DNA from: Hydrogenophaga sp.
Lineage (GTDB): Bacteria; Pseudomonadota; Gammaproteobacteria; Burkholderiales; Burkholderiaceae_C
NCBI GenBank assembly: GCA_020047875.1
Contig: JAIFNE010000114.1
Coordinates: 1-5,559 of the forward strand
Direction of reading: 5' to 3'
DNA length: 5,559 bases
Made by a program: the position numbers and the translations under genes
The notes under the pieces: generated by a model
Told to the model about the DNA's origin: nothing
The model's database searches: none
The model's input: only the letters and a program-made list of their open reading frames with translations
Part shown: positions 5,436 through 5,559 of the stretch, one piece after another
How the letters are laid out: every line of letters begins with the position of its first letter
Numbering within the stretch: position 1 is the stretch's first letter

Positions 5436-5559
5436 ATGCAGACCAACCAACCAACGCCTCAAGACAAACGCTGGCAGTTCTGGATCGACCGCGGCGGTAC
5501 CTTCACCGACATCGTGGGGCGCCGGCCCGATGGCATGCTGGTCACTCACAAACTGCTGT
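5436..5559 (+). CDS. oplA: ATP-dependent 5-oxoprolinase (hydantoinase/oxoprolinase family), N-terminal part, cut by right edge
   Basis: 5-Oxoprolinase hydrolyses 5-oxoproline (pyroglutamate) to glutamate at the cost of ATP in the cytosol. Only 41 residues are visible, but RWQFWIDRGGTFTDIVGRRP (12-31) is the diagnostic N-terminus of the OPLAH-type enzyme; DRGGTFTD is the phosphate-binding loop of the actin-like ATPase domain found in the HyuA/OplA family. The block DGMLVTHKLL follows, as in the family. The WQFWIDRGGTFTDIVGRRPDG wording suits the long single-chain oxoprolinase rather than the split HyuA/HyuB hydantoinases, but this cannot be settled without the rest. The ATG at 5436 has GGAG five bases upstream (5427-5430). 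The gene lies 181 bases after dctM, so it may share that transcript or have its own promoter. The reading frame stays open upstream to an ATG at 5283, which I rejected. Confidence 0.88.
   Translation, partial: MQTNQPTPQDKRWQFWIDRGGTFTDIVGRRPDGMLVTHKLL

Overview
This window looks like chromosomal DNA from a betaproteobacterium, probably Burkholderiales and Comamonadaceae-like. The lineage is an inference from the high GC, the RdgC type, the LysR N-terminus and the TRAP/5-oxoprolinase gene set. It holds seven protein genes, two of them cut by the window edges. I see no rRNA, tRNA, CRISPR array, insertion sequence or phage gene.

Layout. At the left edge the 5' end of rdgC runs leftward on the minus strand. 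All other genes are on the plus strand: a LysR-type regulator (355-1254); a regulatory spacer of 229 bases; a DUF1445/YcsI-type 'putative hydro-lyase' (D-glutamate cyclase family, 1484-2302); the three parts of a TRAP transporter, namely the periplasmic receptor DctP (2317-3282), the small membrane subunit DctQ (3381-3896) and the large membrane subunit DctM (3962-5254); and, after 181 bases, the start of an ATP-dependent 5-oxoprolinase (from 5436, running off the right edge).

How the genes fit together. The DUF1445 family includes the mitochondrial D-glutamate cyclase, which converts D-glutamate to 5-oxo-D-proline. 5-Oxoprolinase opens 5-oxoproline (pyroglutamate) to glutamate using ATP. Some DctP receptors, known from Bordetella pertussis, bind pyroglutamate. 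The simplest reading is a regulated island for uptake and catabolism of pyroglutamate and/or D-glutamate, controlled by the upstream LysR protein. The substrate is inferred from context and is not proven by the sequence.

Regulatory structure is the least expected part. The spacer after the regulator gene has an intrinsic terminator whose T-run is also the left arm of a perfect 8+8 palindrome with LysR-box geometry. That palindrome sits about 74 bases upstream of the start predicted from a weak sigma70-like promoter. Inside the transporter operon, dctP is followed by two stem-loops. The dctQ-dctM spacer, usually very short, is 65 bases long and holds a hairpin plus T-run resembling an intrinsic terminator. 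Together these suggest graded expression: much receptor, less membrane channel.
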